Assembly: GCF_033958435.1 (NCBI RefSeq)
Contig: NC_134137.1
Location: forward strand, 62,326,001 to 62,390,000
Source of the DNA: Carettochelys insculpta
Taxonomy: Eukaryota; Chordata; Testudines; Carettochelyidae
Direction of reading: 5' to 3'
Length of the DNA: 64,000 bases
Of the stretch, positions 11,591 through 23,673 are shown piece by piece. Position 1 is the first letter of the stretch; every line of letters starts with the position of its first letter. Under the pieces are notes generated by a model. The model saw only the letters and a program-made list of their open reading frames with translations. It was not told the origin of the DNA and made no database searches. Made by a program: the position numbers and the translations under genes.

Positions 11591-11777
11591 TTTAGGATGT
11601 ATACAAACGTCATAAGTAGTCTCTGACTGATGGGGCTTGAGAAGAAACTTCCCTTTAGGGAGGTTATTCTGTAACTGAAGATACTGGACAAGAGAGGCTA
11701 CTGGTCAGATCCAATATGGCACTTCCTGTGTTGCCACATGCTGTGATAAATTATCACAAAAAGTTCAGCATGTTGGT

Positions 11778-12138
11778 GCACCAATATTCAAATTCGGCAC
11801 ATTAACAAATGGTTTAAATCGTGATTGGGAACTTTCTGAGTTACCATAGGGGCTCGTCTGCATAGTTGGCTCAATCTAATTCTTGACCTTCCCCCCCCAC
11901 CCCTCCGCTCTCTGATTTGCTCACCTTGATTATCTTTTTCTGATTTGTCCTCCTTGCTTACTGTTTTTGGTTCTCTGTGCCTTAAATATTGAGTCTGTTC
12001 TGGTCTGGCTATGGTCTGAAGAAGTGGGTCTGTCCCACGAAAGGTCACCTAATAAACCATTTTGCTAGTCTTTAAAGTGCTACTTGACTGCTTTTTGTTT
12101 TGATAGCGTATAGACTAGCACGGCTTCCTCTGTATTAC
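11778..12138 (+). mobile_element. Penelope-like element, 3' end only
   Basis: The last codons of the endonuclease frame (ttcaaattcggcacatt, with decay) are followed by the tail with gtctgaagaagtgggtctgt and tttgctagtctttaaagtgc. It ends in tagactagcacggcttcctc. It is the same family and orientation as the copies at 1-1695 and 62845-63549. Confidence 0.85.
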
Positions 12139-14370
12139 GAAAATGTAATTGAAAAGTAGTTTAGTAACAGTGTATGCCCACTGTGTCTTCAGATTCCCAA
12201 GTTTTTTTGAGCTTCTCAACTTTCCTGGCCACATTTGAGCCTTATTTTGCTGTCTTCCAATTGTTACCCACATATAACTCATTATCTGAGCAATTTGTTG
12301 CTTTTCAGCATGCAAATAAATAGATGATGTTTTCTGTGTTTAATTCTTTCTTCTACCATTGTAAATCATGTTAAAATCTTTTTTTTTTAAAGCACTGATA
12401 CTCTTACAAAACTGTGGAGATGGACATGAGCAGGGATAATGAACTCAAATACAACTGAAATTTGTGAGGCTCTAATTTAGATTCAGATCTGAACTTTGAC
12501 TTTGGCCACTCGGTAGAAAAAACACCTAACTGGTTAATAAAGGAGAAGAGAAATAGTTACTAGTTCAAAAAAGTGGTAACACAAAACCATATCATTACAA
12601 AAATCCTACTTTCATTTTCTTGCTTTGAGTCCTTTAAAAGATCATATTGGCTTGGGTTATTTTATGGTGTAGAAATCTGGTAATAAACCCATCTTGTGCA
12701 TACAAATTTGTCCCTTGCTCCAATCTAGTTGCTGTGCTTTGGTTCCCATTTTGCCCCTCCTCTGCTCTTTCTATTGTATCTTGCATTTTTCATTGTAAAG
12801 AGAACCTACATCACAAATTCCACGTGAAGGAAGCATTGCAAAATCACTTTAATTCTTGTATTTTAATTGCATGCATTTTTGATGAGTGCATGCCTTCATC
12901 CTGTAGATATGTGCTATTTTAAAACACATCATTGTAGTACAATTAGTGTTTAAACCTTAATATGAGGACTTTGGCTCTGCTCCTACTTTTATAGCCAGAG
13001 GTGATGATGCTTCCAAAATTTAAAATGCATGTTGAATATGTGGCTGATATTTGTAAAGCCCTTAATGATTTAGCTTGTAACTCCAGGTGGTGTTGGATAA
13101 AACAGTGTGTTGGATAACAGGGGGTCAGATAATTGGGGTTTTACTGCACAAGATATTTTCTTTCAGGGGACCTTCCCCTACTACCACCAAAATACATAAT
13201 TTTTCTATCTGACATTTAAACATAATAAGTTATTTTAATTCAACAATAGTAATTCCCCACTCAGCAGAAGTCTGGATACTGATGGGCCTCAGGATCTGTT
13301 GTCTTCGGGACAAGCCCCATATTATTTTTCTTTTCTAGAGTATTCACTGTTCCTTTTGTGTCTGTGTCATCTGAAGTGCCCTTTTTTCATGATGTCACTG
13401 GTAGTCGACTGCATGAGAGGCAGCCCCAAGCATCTCAGAAGTCAGTCCCGCCAATCCTGTGCTTATGCAGCTAAAATCATTTTAATTCTGTCCTATGTTT
13501 AACAGCCCTGGTTTTATGGATTATTTTCACGGTGAACTAACTTTTGGGGTTCCTGGGAACACATCTCATGACTTACTGATTTACATTGTGCTGCATTCTG
13601 GGCTTATGTGGAGAGTGTTACTGTTTAAAAGGAAACTTCTTAAAAAAAAGAAGTTGGCTGGATTACAAGGAGGCTCATTTTGTCAAGAATATCTCAGACA
13701 GCAGAAGGGCCTTCCTTATGACTTGATTTCCTCTCTTATTCTCCATGCCAGCTGGGGTGGAACAACTAGGAAAGCAAAATATTCATTCTTTCTCAACAGT
13801 GATTTATGTGCATGGGTGAGGTGAGGAAAATTCTCCTCTATGTGAAACAAACTGCCCTTTGCCTTGAGACCTTTGTTCATTTCCAACACAAGGAATGTGT
13901 TTGTCGTCTTGAAATGTTATAAATATTGTCTGCATAGTCTATTATGATCCATTGTTTATTTTGCTTCTCTGCTACAAGACCTTTACCGTGGTGCTCTTCA
14001 CTTTGGCAACAGCAGACTCTGAGTGATTTGGCTTAGAAGGGCCTTCTCCAGAAGTCTTTAACTGAAACTATGATGACTAATGTAGCACAAAAATCAGAAG
14101 AGGTATATGCAGGGATTAACAGCAAGAGAAAATCCGAGGGCTCCTTGAGGCTTCAGAGAAGTTATGGACCAATCTCATCCAGTTTTGAGGGGAATAAAGT
14201 AGAGTCAACAAAAGACAAAAACCATACCATAGACTGTGACAGTAACGTTGGCCCTATATTTAAAGTTTAAATAAAGTGCAAAAGAGCAATGCTAGTCCTG
14301 TCCTTCGATTCACCATGAACCTTGCTGTATGTCAGGAGTTGGAATTAAATTCTCAAAGTAGGACTGTTTA

Positions 14371-14590
14371 AGGCCGTTTCTACACTTGGCCAAAATTTTG
14401 ACAGGGCCATGCTAATGGCCAAATTGGAGAATACAAATGAGACGCTGAAATGAACATTCAGCGCCTCATTAGCATGCTGCCAGCTGCAGCACTTCAAAAG
14501 TGCCATGTTTTGATCATGCGTGGCACATCTGCATGGGGCCCTTTTCAAAAGGACCCCACAAACTTTGAAATATTCTTATTCCTATCAGCT
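14371..14590 (+). mobile_element. Half copy of the foldback MITE family
   Basis: The order of text matches the left arm of the palindrome at 36831: gtttctacacttggccaaaa, atggccaaat, gacgctgaaat, cgcctcattagcatgc, ggggcccttttcaaaagga, then attcctat at the position of the palindrome centre. It is more diverged than the 37-kb copy. Confidence 0.75.
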
Positions 14591-14599
14591 AACTCTTAG

Positions 14600-14706
14600 A
14601 CCGGGTCTACACTTGGCTGAAATTTCAAAATCAGCTGATAGGAATGAGGTGATTTTGGCATTTGCGGGGTCCTTTTGAAAAGGGCCCTGTGTAGATGAGA
14701 TGCGTG
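14600..14706. mobile_element. Second, shorter piece of a related MITE
   Basis: The piece starts accgggtctacacttggctg and ends near ccctgtgtagatgaga, so both ends resemble the terminal words of the family. Its inner agctgataggaat is the complement of attcctatcagct at 14578-14590, giving a hairpin across the junction with the previous piece. Confidence 0.55.
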
Positions 14707-15206
14707 AGAGTTAGTTAACTTTTGATCTGTCATTTTCATTGTGAAGGTAATACAAGGAAAAAGGTCTACCCTGACCAAATGTCAGAACCATGCGTTGCAT
14801 TACCCATTGGGAGTGGTGCTGTGAGGGCTTAGAACTGCTCCCTTAGCCTCAGATTCTATATCACTGGGGAGATGTTTGCCAATTAACAGAACAAAGGGTT
14901 TGATTCTCAGAATGAGCAAAAGAGTTGGTCTTTGTCTGCACTTTTAGTTCCCCCTATTTATGTGTTCTGGGCAATACCAATTCCACAATTTGCATTTTTC
15001 TTTTCCCAAAAGACCCTGCTGAGCCATTGAAGATGCACCCATCTTCTGATGTGTAAGATGTGGAGGTTCAACAGCAAAGCCAGCTAGGAAAATCTGGTGT
15101 TGGCTTGTTTATGCTTTTGGTATCTTTTCTCGTTGTAATTAAAGACACCATTAAACCCATTTCATCATGTTTTCACACTTGCAAATAGGTTTAATTTTTT
15201 TAACAG

Positions 15207-15325
15207 GGCAAAAAGGACGTGTCCCAGATATTTAACAACATCTTGAGGAGACAGATTGGCACTCGAAGCCCTACTGTGGAATACATTAGTGCCCATCCAC
15301 ATATCCTATTCATGCTTCTGAAAGG
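15207..15325 (+). CDS. CAB39L: CAB39L exon, residues 93-132 (part)
   Basis: This exon is 119 bp: 39 codons plus two bases of a glycine codon that the next exon completes. It reads [20 protein letters not shown], then [20 protein letters not shown]. The acceptor is ttttaacag and the donor is gtgagt at 15326. The ISAHPHILF text marks it as CAB39L and not CAB39 (family knowledge, from memory). This is part of the helical-repeat body of the MO25 scaffold. The split codon is the only non-phase-0 junction among the exons seen, and it restores G-Y-E-A-P across the intron. Confidence 0.96.
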
Positions 15326-17252
15326 GTGAGTGTTCATTTTAATCTGTTTTATTTCTGTTAGGCAGGATTGTCTGGAGAATGCTCGTATTGCATTTGATGT
15401 ACCTTAATGGTGTTTTTTAAAAGTAGATGAAATTTCAGCCTTAATTCCAGATTTCTTGGCTTCCATTGACTTGCTACTACTTAAGTGGACACTTATTCAC
15501 ATTCCAGTACCTGAATTATTTATTTGGCTGTGATTTCTTGGCCAGACTCTGTATTGGGTTTATTACATTCTGACTGCTTTCCCCCTGTTTTCCATGTGAT
15601 ACTCACTTCCATTCCTGTCCTAAACTGTTGGATAGGACTGATGGGTGCACTTAAGCAGCTGCTGAGTTCCCTTCACAGGTGGCTGCAGTTCAGCAGTGAG
15701 AGAGAGGATTCCTGTAAATATTTGGCCAAATTCTGGACTCTGTTTCAGAAGACTACAAGAAAGATGTCTGAAAAGCGTGCTCTACAGCCTCTGGTGACTG
15801 CACAAAAATTTGTGTGTGTGAATTTTGCATGGTTGGCTCTTAGTTTTGGACAAACAGAGGGGGATGTAGACAGGGAACATGTTCCTTTCAACCACCAGCA
15901 GATTTCCAACTTCAGATCAGCTCAGAAGTTAACATGGCTCTTTTTAGCATTAGTTCTCTGTCTGGTTTCTGTCTCATGGAAGGAGTTAGCTCACTTTAGA
16001 GGCCAGTGCACCATGCTGCCATGGAAAGAGGCTAAGCAGCAACACAGGCATGTTAACTACATTGATGCACGGGAGAACATGAGATTAGACCAAACTTCTC
16101 TGAGGCCTCTGTCCTCTGCTTGGCCACAAGTCTGTGCCCTTACGTTGAGACTGTTAGCTTTTCCATGGTTTGAAAGCTGCCATTTTCTGTTCACCCTTTT
16201 ATTTTTTTTTTTCTCAGGGGTGGTAAATATAGGCCATTGCTTATAAAGAGCTTGAGGATTGTTTTGGGTAAAAGTTGCCATGTAGCAATAAGACATTATA
16301 TTAGTCTGTTAATAAACATAACCAGTATGATCTCTGTTAATCTCATAATAGCAGTGCCATTAAACCCAGGCATTCAGAAATCGTGAGATGGGTCCTCAAA
16401 ATTGAGATTTAAAAATATATTTGGGGGTCTTTAACTTTTTAGAGCCTTTAGGGGTTTAATTTTCAAGCTTTTCTTTGCAATCATGAATAGTACTTTACTG
16501 TTTATAAAAAAAAAAAAAATGCATCCTGAGATTTTCTTGTAATTCCATGAGCTGTACTTTCATAAGAAATCCCAAATAATGCAAGACTCATAATGACGTC
16601 ACAAGAGGTGGCAACACTCAGAGCTCTGGTGGTGACTTTGAAAAAGATTTGGCCTATGACTATATTACTAGCAGGTTTTGTGTTTTGTTTTGTTTTTTAA
16701 ATAAGGATTTTTCCAAACTGAGTCTGCTCTTATTGAAACTGGGAGCAAAATTCTGACTTCAGTGTAGTCAGGTTTGGGCCCACTATCTTTGCTGAAGTGA
16801 TGGGGAGTGATCAATACAAACATTGGGCCACTCATTTGGTCTTAACATATCATTAGATTTATAAGTTTAACTTAACTTTATTGTTAATTTTGAAATGCAG
16901 ATTTGTTTTTATTCATTAGTCTGAGTCACTGAGGTGGCAAATTTCTCAAAAAGGTGTCGGTCAGCCAGCATTACGGACGTCTGTTGCTGCTGAATTTTGA
17001 TATGTCAAGCTACAGATTAAGTATTTGTTGAATACAGTGTTTCAAAAACTAGTCTTTATCATTTTGCCAATTTTTTTCTATGAAGCATTGGCACTTCCTT
17101 AAATTTAATACTACTAAATATAGCAGATTTTCATAAAGCAAGGCATGAGGTCTGTTAACTTAGTTGTTCCAATAGTGCATTTTCTGCATAGATTTGACAT
17201 TTGCATGTGAGAGCGTCAGTTTCACGTCCAGTGTAATGATTGCATATACAAA

Positions 17253-17468
17253 AGAAGGTGAGTTGCAACTCACTTCATGGGATGCAGGAAGGCAAAGAAA
17301 AAGGGGGAAAATCCCTGCTGTTTCTTTTTATTTACCTTCCTGCATCTGATGATGGGAGTTGCAACTCACCAAAGTTTGTGCCATAATAAATTTGTTAGTC
17401 TTTAAGGTGCCACTGGAGTCCTTGTTGGTTTTTGCTGAAACAGACCAACACGACTACCTCTGAAACCT
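17253..17468 (+). mobile_element. Retroelement tail, probably Penelope-type
   Basis: The stretch has gagttgcaactcac at both its start and middle. It ends with ttgttagtctttaaggtgcc and cagaccaacacgactacctc, which parallel the tail ends of the Penelope copies. No coding part is left. Confidence 0.6.
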
Positions 17469-17877
17469 GTTGTCAACTATGAAGAGGGTGAAGTTAATAT
17501 TAAGTAACAAAATTCCCACTGGAAACGCTTCCCGCTCACATATAGCTCTTTCATTTTGATACTTTCATAGTACTGCTTAATTAATACTTATGGTCAAATC
17601 CTAAACTACCTGCCTGGGAACATGTTGCTCAAATGGAAAGCTACATTTTTGTTGTGTTGGGACTAGTCTGCAGAGATTTGTGTGAGGGATTTCTGGTTTG
17701 CTCTGCTGACTGTAGATGTGACTTTTCTGGCAGGTCTTCACAGGAGAACATAGTCAGTGAGAAAGTGCGCACCTTCTACAAATGTGATTTATGCTCAGTG
17801 TGGATCTGCATGGGTGAAACCCTACAGAAAGGGGTATTTGAAGACCACCTCTACTGCTGCCCAGTCCCAAATACTTC

Positions 17878-18165
17878 AGGCTGGTCTACACTGAAAAGTT
17901 ACATTGTCATAAGTACGTCTCAGGAGACATAGATATGCTGACCTAAACACTGGTGTCAACAGGACTAGATAAATGAAGTAGTCTGTCATGAAGTTAGTTA
18001 CCGCCTCTTGGAGAGATGTATTTATTACCACAGTGAGAGAACCCCACCGGTTGCTATAGTGAGTGTTGATAATGCTGCAGCACCCTTTTTCAGTGCTGAC
18101 ATAGCTTCAGTAGTAGCTGTCTGCAAATAGCTTTTGATTCTAAGGAGTTTTTCCATCTACCATTT
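17878..18165. mobile_element. Decayed MITE
   Basis: The stretch begins ggctggtctacactgaaaag, then acattgtcataagtacgtct and agttaccgcctcttggagag. This is the wording of a 'gtctacac' MITE with a central fold. The right end is worn. There is no target duplication that I can fix. Confidence 0.55.
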
Positions 18166-18789
18166 TGCAGTCCAGCTTTAAATGGTTATGAAGATGTGTG
18201 CATTGGTACTTTAAATTTCTGGCAGGAATCCAGGTATTAGAGGTTAAGCAAGGTTCCAGACAGCACCTTGAGAGTGAAGTAGAACAAGAGAGGCAGAGTA
18301 GCTTAGGAAATAACATTTTTCTGATTCTGATGAAGTTCCTTGTTCAGATAGAGGAAATCAACTTTGTGACCATTTTGCCTTGTTGCATGACAGTGATAAC
18401 AGTTCCTTTAATTACTGCTTATGTAAATTTCCTAACCTTTTGAGCGTAATTAAAATATTTTGTCTAATATTTGTCAAGTTTTGCTTTAACTGTTTTCACC
18501 CCCCTCTTTGCTAACCCTCTCCCATAGACTTTTTAGCACATTGCATGGTTTTATATGATGTGCAGTTCTGTAAAATATTTTTGGATAATGTCCCAAATAC
18601 TCTTTGCAAATAACTATAAAATAATTAATATGGAAATTATTGTAGCCATTACTATTCGGTGGTGAACTGTGTCAAAATATTTAATGTAGGCCAGTCCCAG
18701 AGAACCTTATAAGAAAAAACTAAAGAATTCTACTGGAGTGATGCAAAACTCTCCCTTTTTTACAATATTACAGCAGTATTAGGGGATTG

Positions 18790-19330
18790 TTGCTGAGTGC
18801 TGTAGCTTTTATATACTCATCATCATTGTGGCAAATTCCAGCGGTGCATGGCCTGTTTTCTGATCTTGTCTTGCCACTAGCTCTGGAACAATTGATGGAT
18901 GATGATAGTCAAAAACATCCGTCTGATTTTCTTCAACCTTTCTCAGCACCTCTTCCATACAGTGGAGCTGACACAACCGTAGTTCCATAGATCCCAGCTT
19001 CATAGCAAGCTTTTGATGTCCCAGCATCCCCGCAGAGGCTTCTGAAGAGCATGAAACATGGTGGCAGCTGCTGACATACAAACATCTATATCTTTTGAGA
19101 GTTCTCCAGTGCTTTCTGACGCTGCTCAAGTATTTGACAGTTGCTACCTGGACAGATTTTTACTGAGCTGATTGTAATATGGACGTGGGGGCTGCTTGAT
19201 GGAAATGGCCAGGAGTTTAATTTTATCCAGATCGGTTACCAGATCAACACGCACTGGTTCTTTCCCAGCCAGTTTGGCCATCAGCTGCAGCAATTCATCA
19301 CACAGTGCTAGCAAGACAATGTTACTGGTG
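18790..19330 (-). pseudogene. Coding-like relic of unknown origin
   Basis: Read on the minus strand from about 19320, one frame gives ELLQLMAKLAGKEPVRVDLV, then DLDKIKLLAISIKQPPRPYY, then stops. The text goes on in another frame with SAAATMFHALQKPLRGCWDI. The amphipathic, protein-like wording over two frames with stops and shifts suggests a decayed processed gene copy or an old element frame. I do not recognise the parent. No poly-A tail or target duplication was seen. Confidence 0.35.
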
Positions 19331-20599
19331 CATTCAAGATCTCAAAGCAGAATGGTGTTGATTCAGTGCTGCTATTGGCTGTCTCCTGAAAATTGGCTAT
19401 CAACTAACTAATATGAATATTGAACAAAGATGACTGAATGCAACCTTGCCGAACTCCTGTGGAGAGGTTATGAATCTTCCTGTTACTTGGACACTGCTTT
19501 TTGTTCCCGTTATAGAACTTTGTGATCTCTTGATTGATGGAACTTCTTTGTACAGGGCATCTTAATAAGGTGCCTTGAACCTGTAATACACTTGAGCAAA
19601 CGCAAGAGCACCTATCTGTGTGAATCAGACTTCAGGGTTGAGTACCAAATTCTACATATTACATAAAGTGCCTAATGTGGGGCCCCAACCTTGCAATTTG
19701 GTGCATGGGAATAGTCTTGTGTGCTCATGTGACGTGATCTGCAAGACTGGGTTTATGTGCTTTACTTCAGACATCCACATCTGAACATTTAGCCTTGTAT
19801 TTTCTTTTATCATTTTCCTTTACAGATGTTTTTTGTGTGTGACTACAATGTAATAGTTTATTACAAAATTCATTTAAAAAAGGAAGGAAAACTGAAACAA
19901 AATCAAAGCAATGTCACAATATTCTCTCTACTATCTCTCTCATAAAATTACAGGATGTGATTTCTGGCATATATCCTGACTGACTTATTTTTAAAATAAA
20001 ATGTATGTACTGCACACAACTGTAAAAACAAAAAAAAACAAAAAAAAAACAGTGCAGAACAATCATGAAGACAAGCCATTGTTTGCATAGTGTTGGACGA
20101 AACATTTCAACTGTCACCTGATAGTCAGTTCCCAGCAGCAACAACAAAAGGTCATTTTTTTTCACTGCATAATGTGAGCTCTGTTGTTAAGTGGGAAGAT
20201 TCGTGAATAAGATCTTCCTCCCAGCATTTCCTGAGTAATACTGCAGTGGCCTTGCTAGCTTCAGGGAACTAATTGTTACCTCCGGGTCCTCATTTTACTT
20301 CAGTCATTCCCTCCCAAATTATCAGCTTCACAAAAAGACTCAGCAGACTGTTCAGTGGTGCATGTGTTTGCATGACTTACCTGCTGCCAACCAAGCTAAC
20401 TTTAATGGTCTTGTATTTTCCCTTCACGGAGGCTCTGTGTGATTTGTGGAGAGCAAATAGAACTTCAAATGAATGTAGTTTTGGGTATATAAGGTAGCAA
20501 ATGTCCTTGGGCCATATTAATCACTGATGTCCATTGGAATTGATTGCATTCAGTGGTCTTAGACCAGGGATGAATTCAATTCAAAATAATATATAATTC

Positions 20600-20875
20600 T
20601 GTACCAAAGAAGAGGTACGACAGACTCCACCTCAGGTGCTAAGATGGTGGTTTTGCAGCAATCAGTCCACTACCAGTTGATTTAGCAAGTCTAGTAAAGA
20701 CCCACTAAATCAAGTGCCGGTCACTCTATCAACTCTGATACTTCAGTAAATTGAGATGAGTAAGGGGGAGTCGACAGCATTTGTTCTGTGGACCCCATAG
20801 TAAGTGATCTAAGCAACTATGATTTGAGTTACACTTACTAACATAACTCAAATTGCATAGCTTAGATCAACATCA
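20600..20875. mobile_element. MITE-like inverted-repeat fragment
   Basis: Words such as gttgatttagcaagtc, cataactcaaattgcatagc and ttagatcaacatcattgtcg resemble a MITE family of the 'guanine-poor thymidine' type common in reptile genomes. The ends are unclear. Confidence 0.35.
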
Positions 20876-20877
20876 TT

Positions 20878-20990
20878 GTCGAATCACAGCGCTGAAACCC
20901 CCTGCTAAAAGGACCAATTGCAGCTAAATAATCCCAGCCAGCACTTTGTCAAGATGAGACTTAAAAACCTCCTTTTCTGGATTTCCCAGT
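20878..20990 (-). mobile_element. Antisense CR1 fragment
   Basis: The text ccccctgctaaaaggacc, taatcccagccagcactttg and gacttaaaaacctcc is CR1 3' sequence read in antisense, parallel to the copy at 37993-38215. Confidence 0.65.
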
Positions 20991-21722
20991 GCATCCTGTG
21001 TTCAGAGTGGCTGACTTTTAGGTTGTAAGTTTTTTTTTTCAGAGCCAATGCGCTCTTAATTTTGTGTGTCTACACCATTGAGCTCATTCATTGGCGATGG
21101 GCTCAGCGCCCATTGGTGTCCGATGCCTCCCTCGCTATTTCCTTCCATCTTTTCCCTTTCCAGTGCAGAGAGGCTTAGTTTCTGTAGACTAGCTCCTCAC
21201 CAATCTGCTGTATCATCTACTCTGTGGGGTCTGACTCTCCTATTCAGACTGTCCATTATGCTGAATACCAGGGTCTTGATTTTTTTCCTTTCTTCATCCA
21301 TTCTGCAGATATGCCTGAACAGCTATAACTTCCATTGTATAACCTTCTGCAGTAGGTTCTCTTTTGTCTATATCTTCCTATATACATTTTTGTTGGTGAC
21401 CTTCTGCATCCATCCTATTATCAGGATCTTTCTATAACAACTCCTCTCAAATGCCAATATCCTTCTCTTCAAATCTTTCGTTATCACCCATGTCTCACAT
21501 GCGTACAATATACTGCTGAATACACACATTTTCAAGACATTCAGCTTCATTCCTAAGCTAATTGCTTTGGTTTTCCTGATCTTACCCATTACCTTCCAAC
21601 TCGTTATTGTAGTCGCTGTTTCCTTCTTACAGGCTAGATTATGCATTATCTTGTTCCCCAGATATGTGAACTTCTCTGTTCTCTAGTTCGATCCCATCTA
21701 CACTGATCTTCCTTCCTATTTG

Positions 21723-21956
21723 TTATCTGAAAATACCGTTTTTGTTTTTATCATTGTTCATAATCAGCCCATACAACTTCCCTTCCTCACTTAGCACGTG
21801 TACCATTCTCTCTAGCTTCTCCTCATCTTCCTCATTGATAACTTTGTCATCTGCAAACCTCAAGTTGTTGATTCTCATCCCGTGCACAGATATCCATTCT
21901 ACTTCTTCCTTGATCTTATCCATCACTCTCAAGCGCGTGATGCAGATACTTGGCAA
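21723..21956 (-). pseudogene. RT palm fragment of the antisense LINE
   Basis: This open piece contains RINNLRFADDKVINEEDEEK. FADD is the catalytic Asp pair of reverse transcriptase, and the LERMVHVLSEEGKLYGLIMN text that follows is the usual helix after the palm. Stops lie on both sides. Confidence 0.8.
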
Positions 21957-23349
21957 TATCGGCTTTCCTTGTCTCGTACTCTGCTCGTTCTAAACCAACT
22001 TCCCAACTCTCCACACATTCTCACCTCTGCTTCCGCATTGTCACTAATATCCTTCAACAACCGTATCAGTCTGCGATCCCCTCCATATGACTCCAACACC
22101 ACCCAAGTCACTTTCTGATCCATACTGTCAAATGCCTTCTGAAAATCAGCAAAGCAATTGTAGAAGTTCTTTCATCAAGATTTCTCCACTATCAGTCTTA
22201 GTGCCAATATCTGCTGTATAGTACTTCTATCTTTCCTGAACCCCACTTGCTCATCCTCCAGATGTTCTTCTACCTGCAGTCTGTCTCTCCATCAATATCA
22301 TCACCAGCACTTTGCCTAGATGACTTGTTAAGGCAATCGTTCTGTAGCTCTTGCACTCCAGTGCACTTCCTTTCTTGTGTATTGTCACTGGCATGGCTCT
22401 TGTTCATTCCTTAGGTGCCTTCCCTTCTTTCCATGCTATATTATAGTCAGTGTATTTCCTGAATCATGCTTTCTCCTCCAGTATTTGATCCTCTCACCCA
22501 TGATCTTATCATTTTCAGGGCTCTTGTTCTTTAGTTGTTTCACCGCTTTTTGCACTTTCTGCTTTAAAATATTGGTCTTGTTTTCAATGCTCTGTGGAGA
22601 TATCTCTTTCAGTTCTTCAGTCAGTCCCTCCTGAGACACTCGGGTCCAACTGTGCTTTGTACAGATCGATGCAGTATCTTCTCATCCATCACTGCACAAC
22701 CTTCTCCTTCTTCATGAGCACCTCGTTGTTCTCTTTTTTGATCGCCGTCTGCTTCGGCTACCACTTCCTGTTAATATTCCTAATCGTCTGATAGACCTCT
22801 CTAGTCTTACTCATCGTAATACCTCTCTGTATCTTCACACTGCTCATCTAACCATTTCACCTTATCCTTTCTGGCTGCTTTCCTTACCTCATTGCATTTC
22901 ACTCCGTATTGCTGATCTGCTTTCTCAGATCTTCAACACTCTTCTCTTGGACCATCGTCAGTGTCTCCTGCATAATCCGCTTCTTGTTGATCTTCTCTTC
23001 TTCCAGAACGGTCTGCTCAGTTACTACTTTTATTGTCGTGGCTATCCTTTCGACTCTCTTTTATCTAGGTCTTTCTCTGTGCCAGTATTCCTAATCTTCT
23101 CTTCAAGCACTGCTGTGTATGCATTCCCTATTTTTTCCTCACCTAGCCTTGTCATGTCTCTTCTTTTATTAAACTGTCTTATGCTTTCTCTTGCATTTCA
23201 TCTTGATGTTTGCGATCACTAGACTGTGGTCCAAGTCTTTATCTCCTCCTTGGAAAGTTCAGCACAGCTGTACTGATGTTACTCATCTTCTTAAGATCAT
23301 ATCTATCATGTTCTTGCACATCCCATCATTGGATTGCCGTGTCCACTTC

Positions 23350-23673
23350 CTACAGTCCTTTTTGTTGGGATCCCAGGTTGCAGATTACCATCTCATGCTC
23401 CGTAGCAAATTCTAGTAGCTTCTTACCTTGTTCATTTCTTTCTCCATACCCAAACGTTCCCAGGACTCTCTCCCAACCTCCGTTATCTGTTCTGACCTTC
23501 GCGTTCCAGTCTCCTCCAATGAGCAACATATCTGTCTTCAGTATCTCCTCCAGTGTCTTTGTCAAGTCTTTATAGAATAGCTCAGTCTCTTTCTCCATAC
23601 CATTGGACATGGGTGCATGCACCTGAACAACCGAGATGTTGAACAGTTTTGCTTTGAATCTCACTACCATCAC
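23350..23673 (-). pseudogene. Endonuclease part of the antisense LINE
   Basis: This is a 107-codon open piece of the element's AP-type endonuclease. It has FNISVVQVHAP near the start, MLLIGGDWNAKV in the middle (the GDxN metal and substrate motif), and YGERNEQGKKLLEFATEHEM with ICNLGSQQK at the end. The text continues in other frames toward 23200 with the SDHS-type ending worn. It is not a functional gene. Confidence 0.8.

Larger units (their letters stand above)
11199..15206 (+). other. CAB39L: CAB39L intron (4.0 kb)
   Basis: The intron has a gtaggt donor and a ttttttaacag acceptor. It holds a possible hAT end, a Penelope tail and MITE halves, listed separately. 12141-14370 shows no gene. 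A phrase near 13100-13145 (ggataacagggggtcagata) looks like the end of an interspersed DNA element. Confidence 0.85.

Noticed and set aside
13495..13824. Open frame starting MFNSPGFMDYF, resembling a phrase of proteasome assembly factor PSMD5
   Set aside because: Only about eight residues agree. Neither the text before nor after fits in any frame, and the stretch is within a CAB39L intron. Taken as coincidence.
15524..16246. 240-codon open frame, the longest in the window
   Set aside because: It lies in the intron after a CAB39L exon, has no recognisable domain and no exon borders, and ends in a T run. Length alone is weak evidence.
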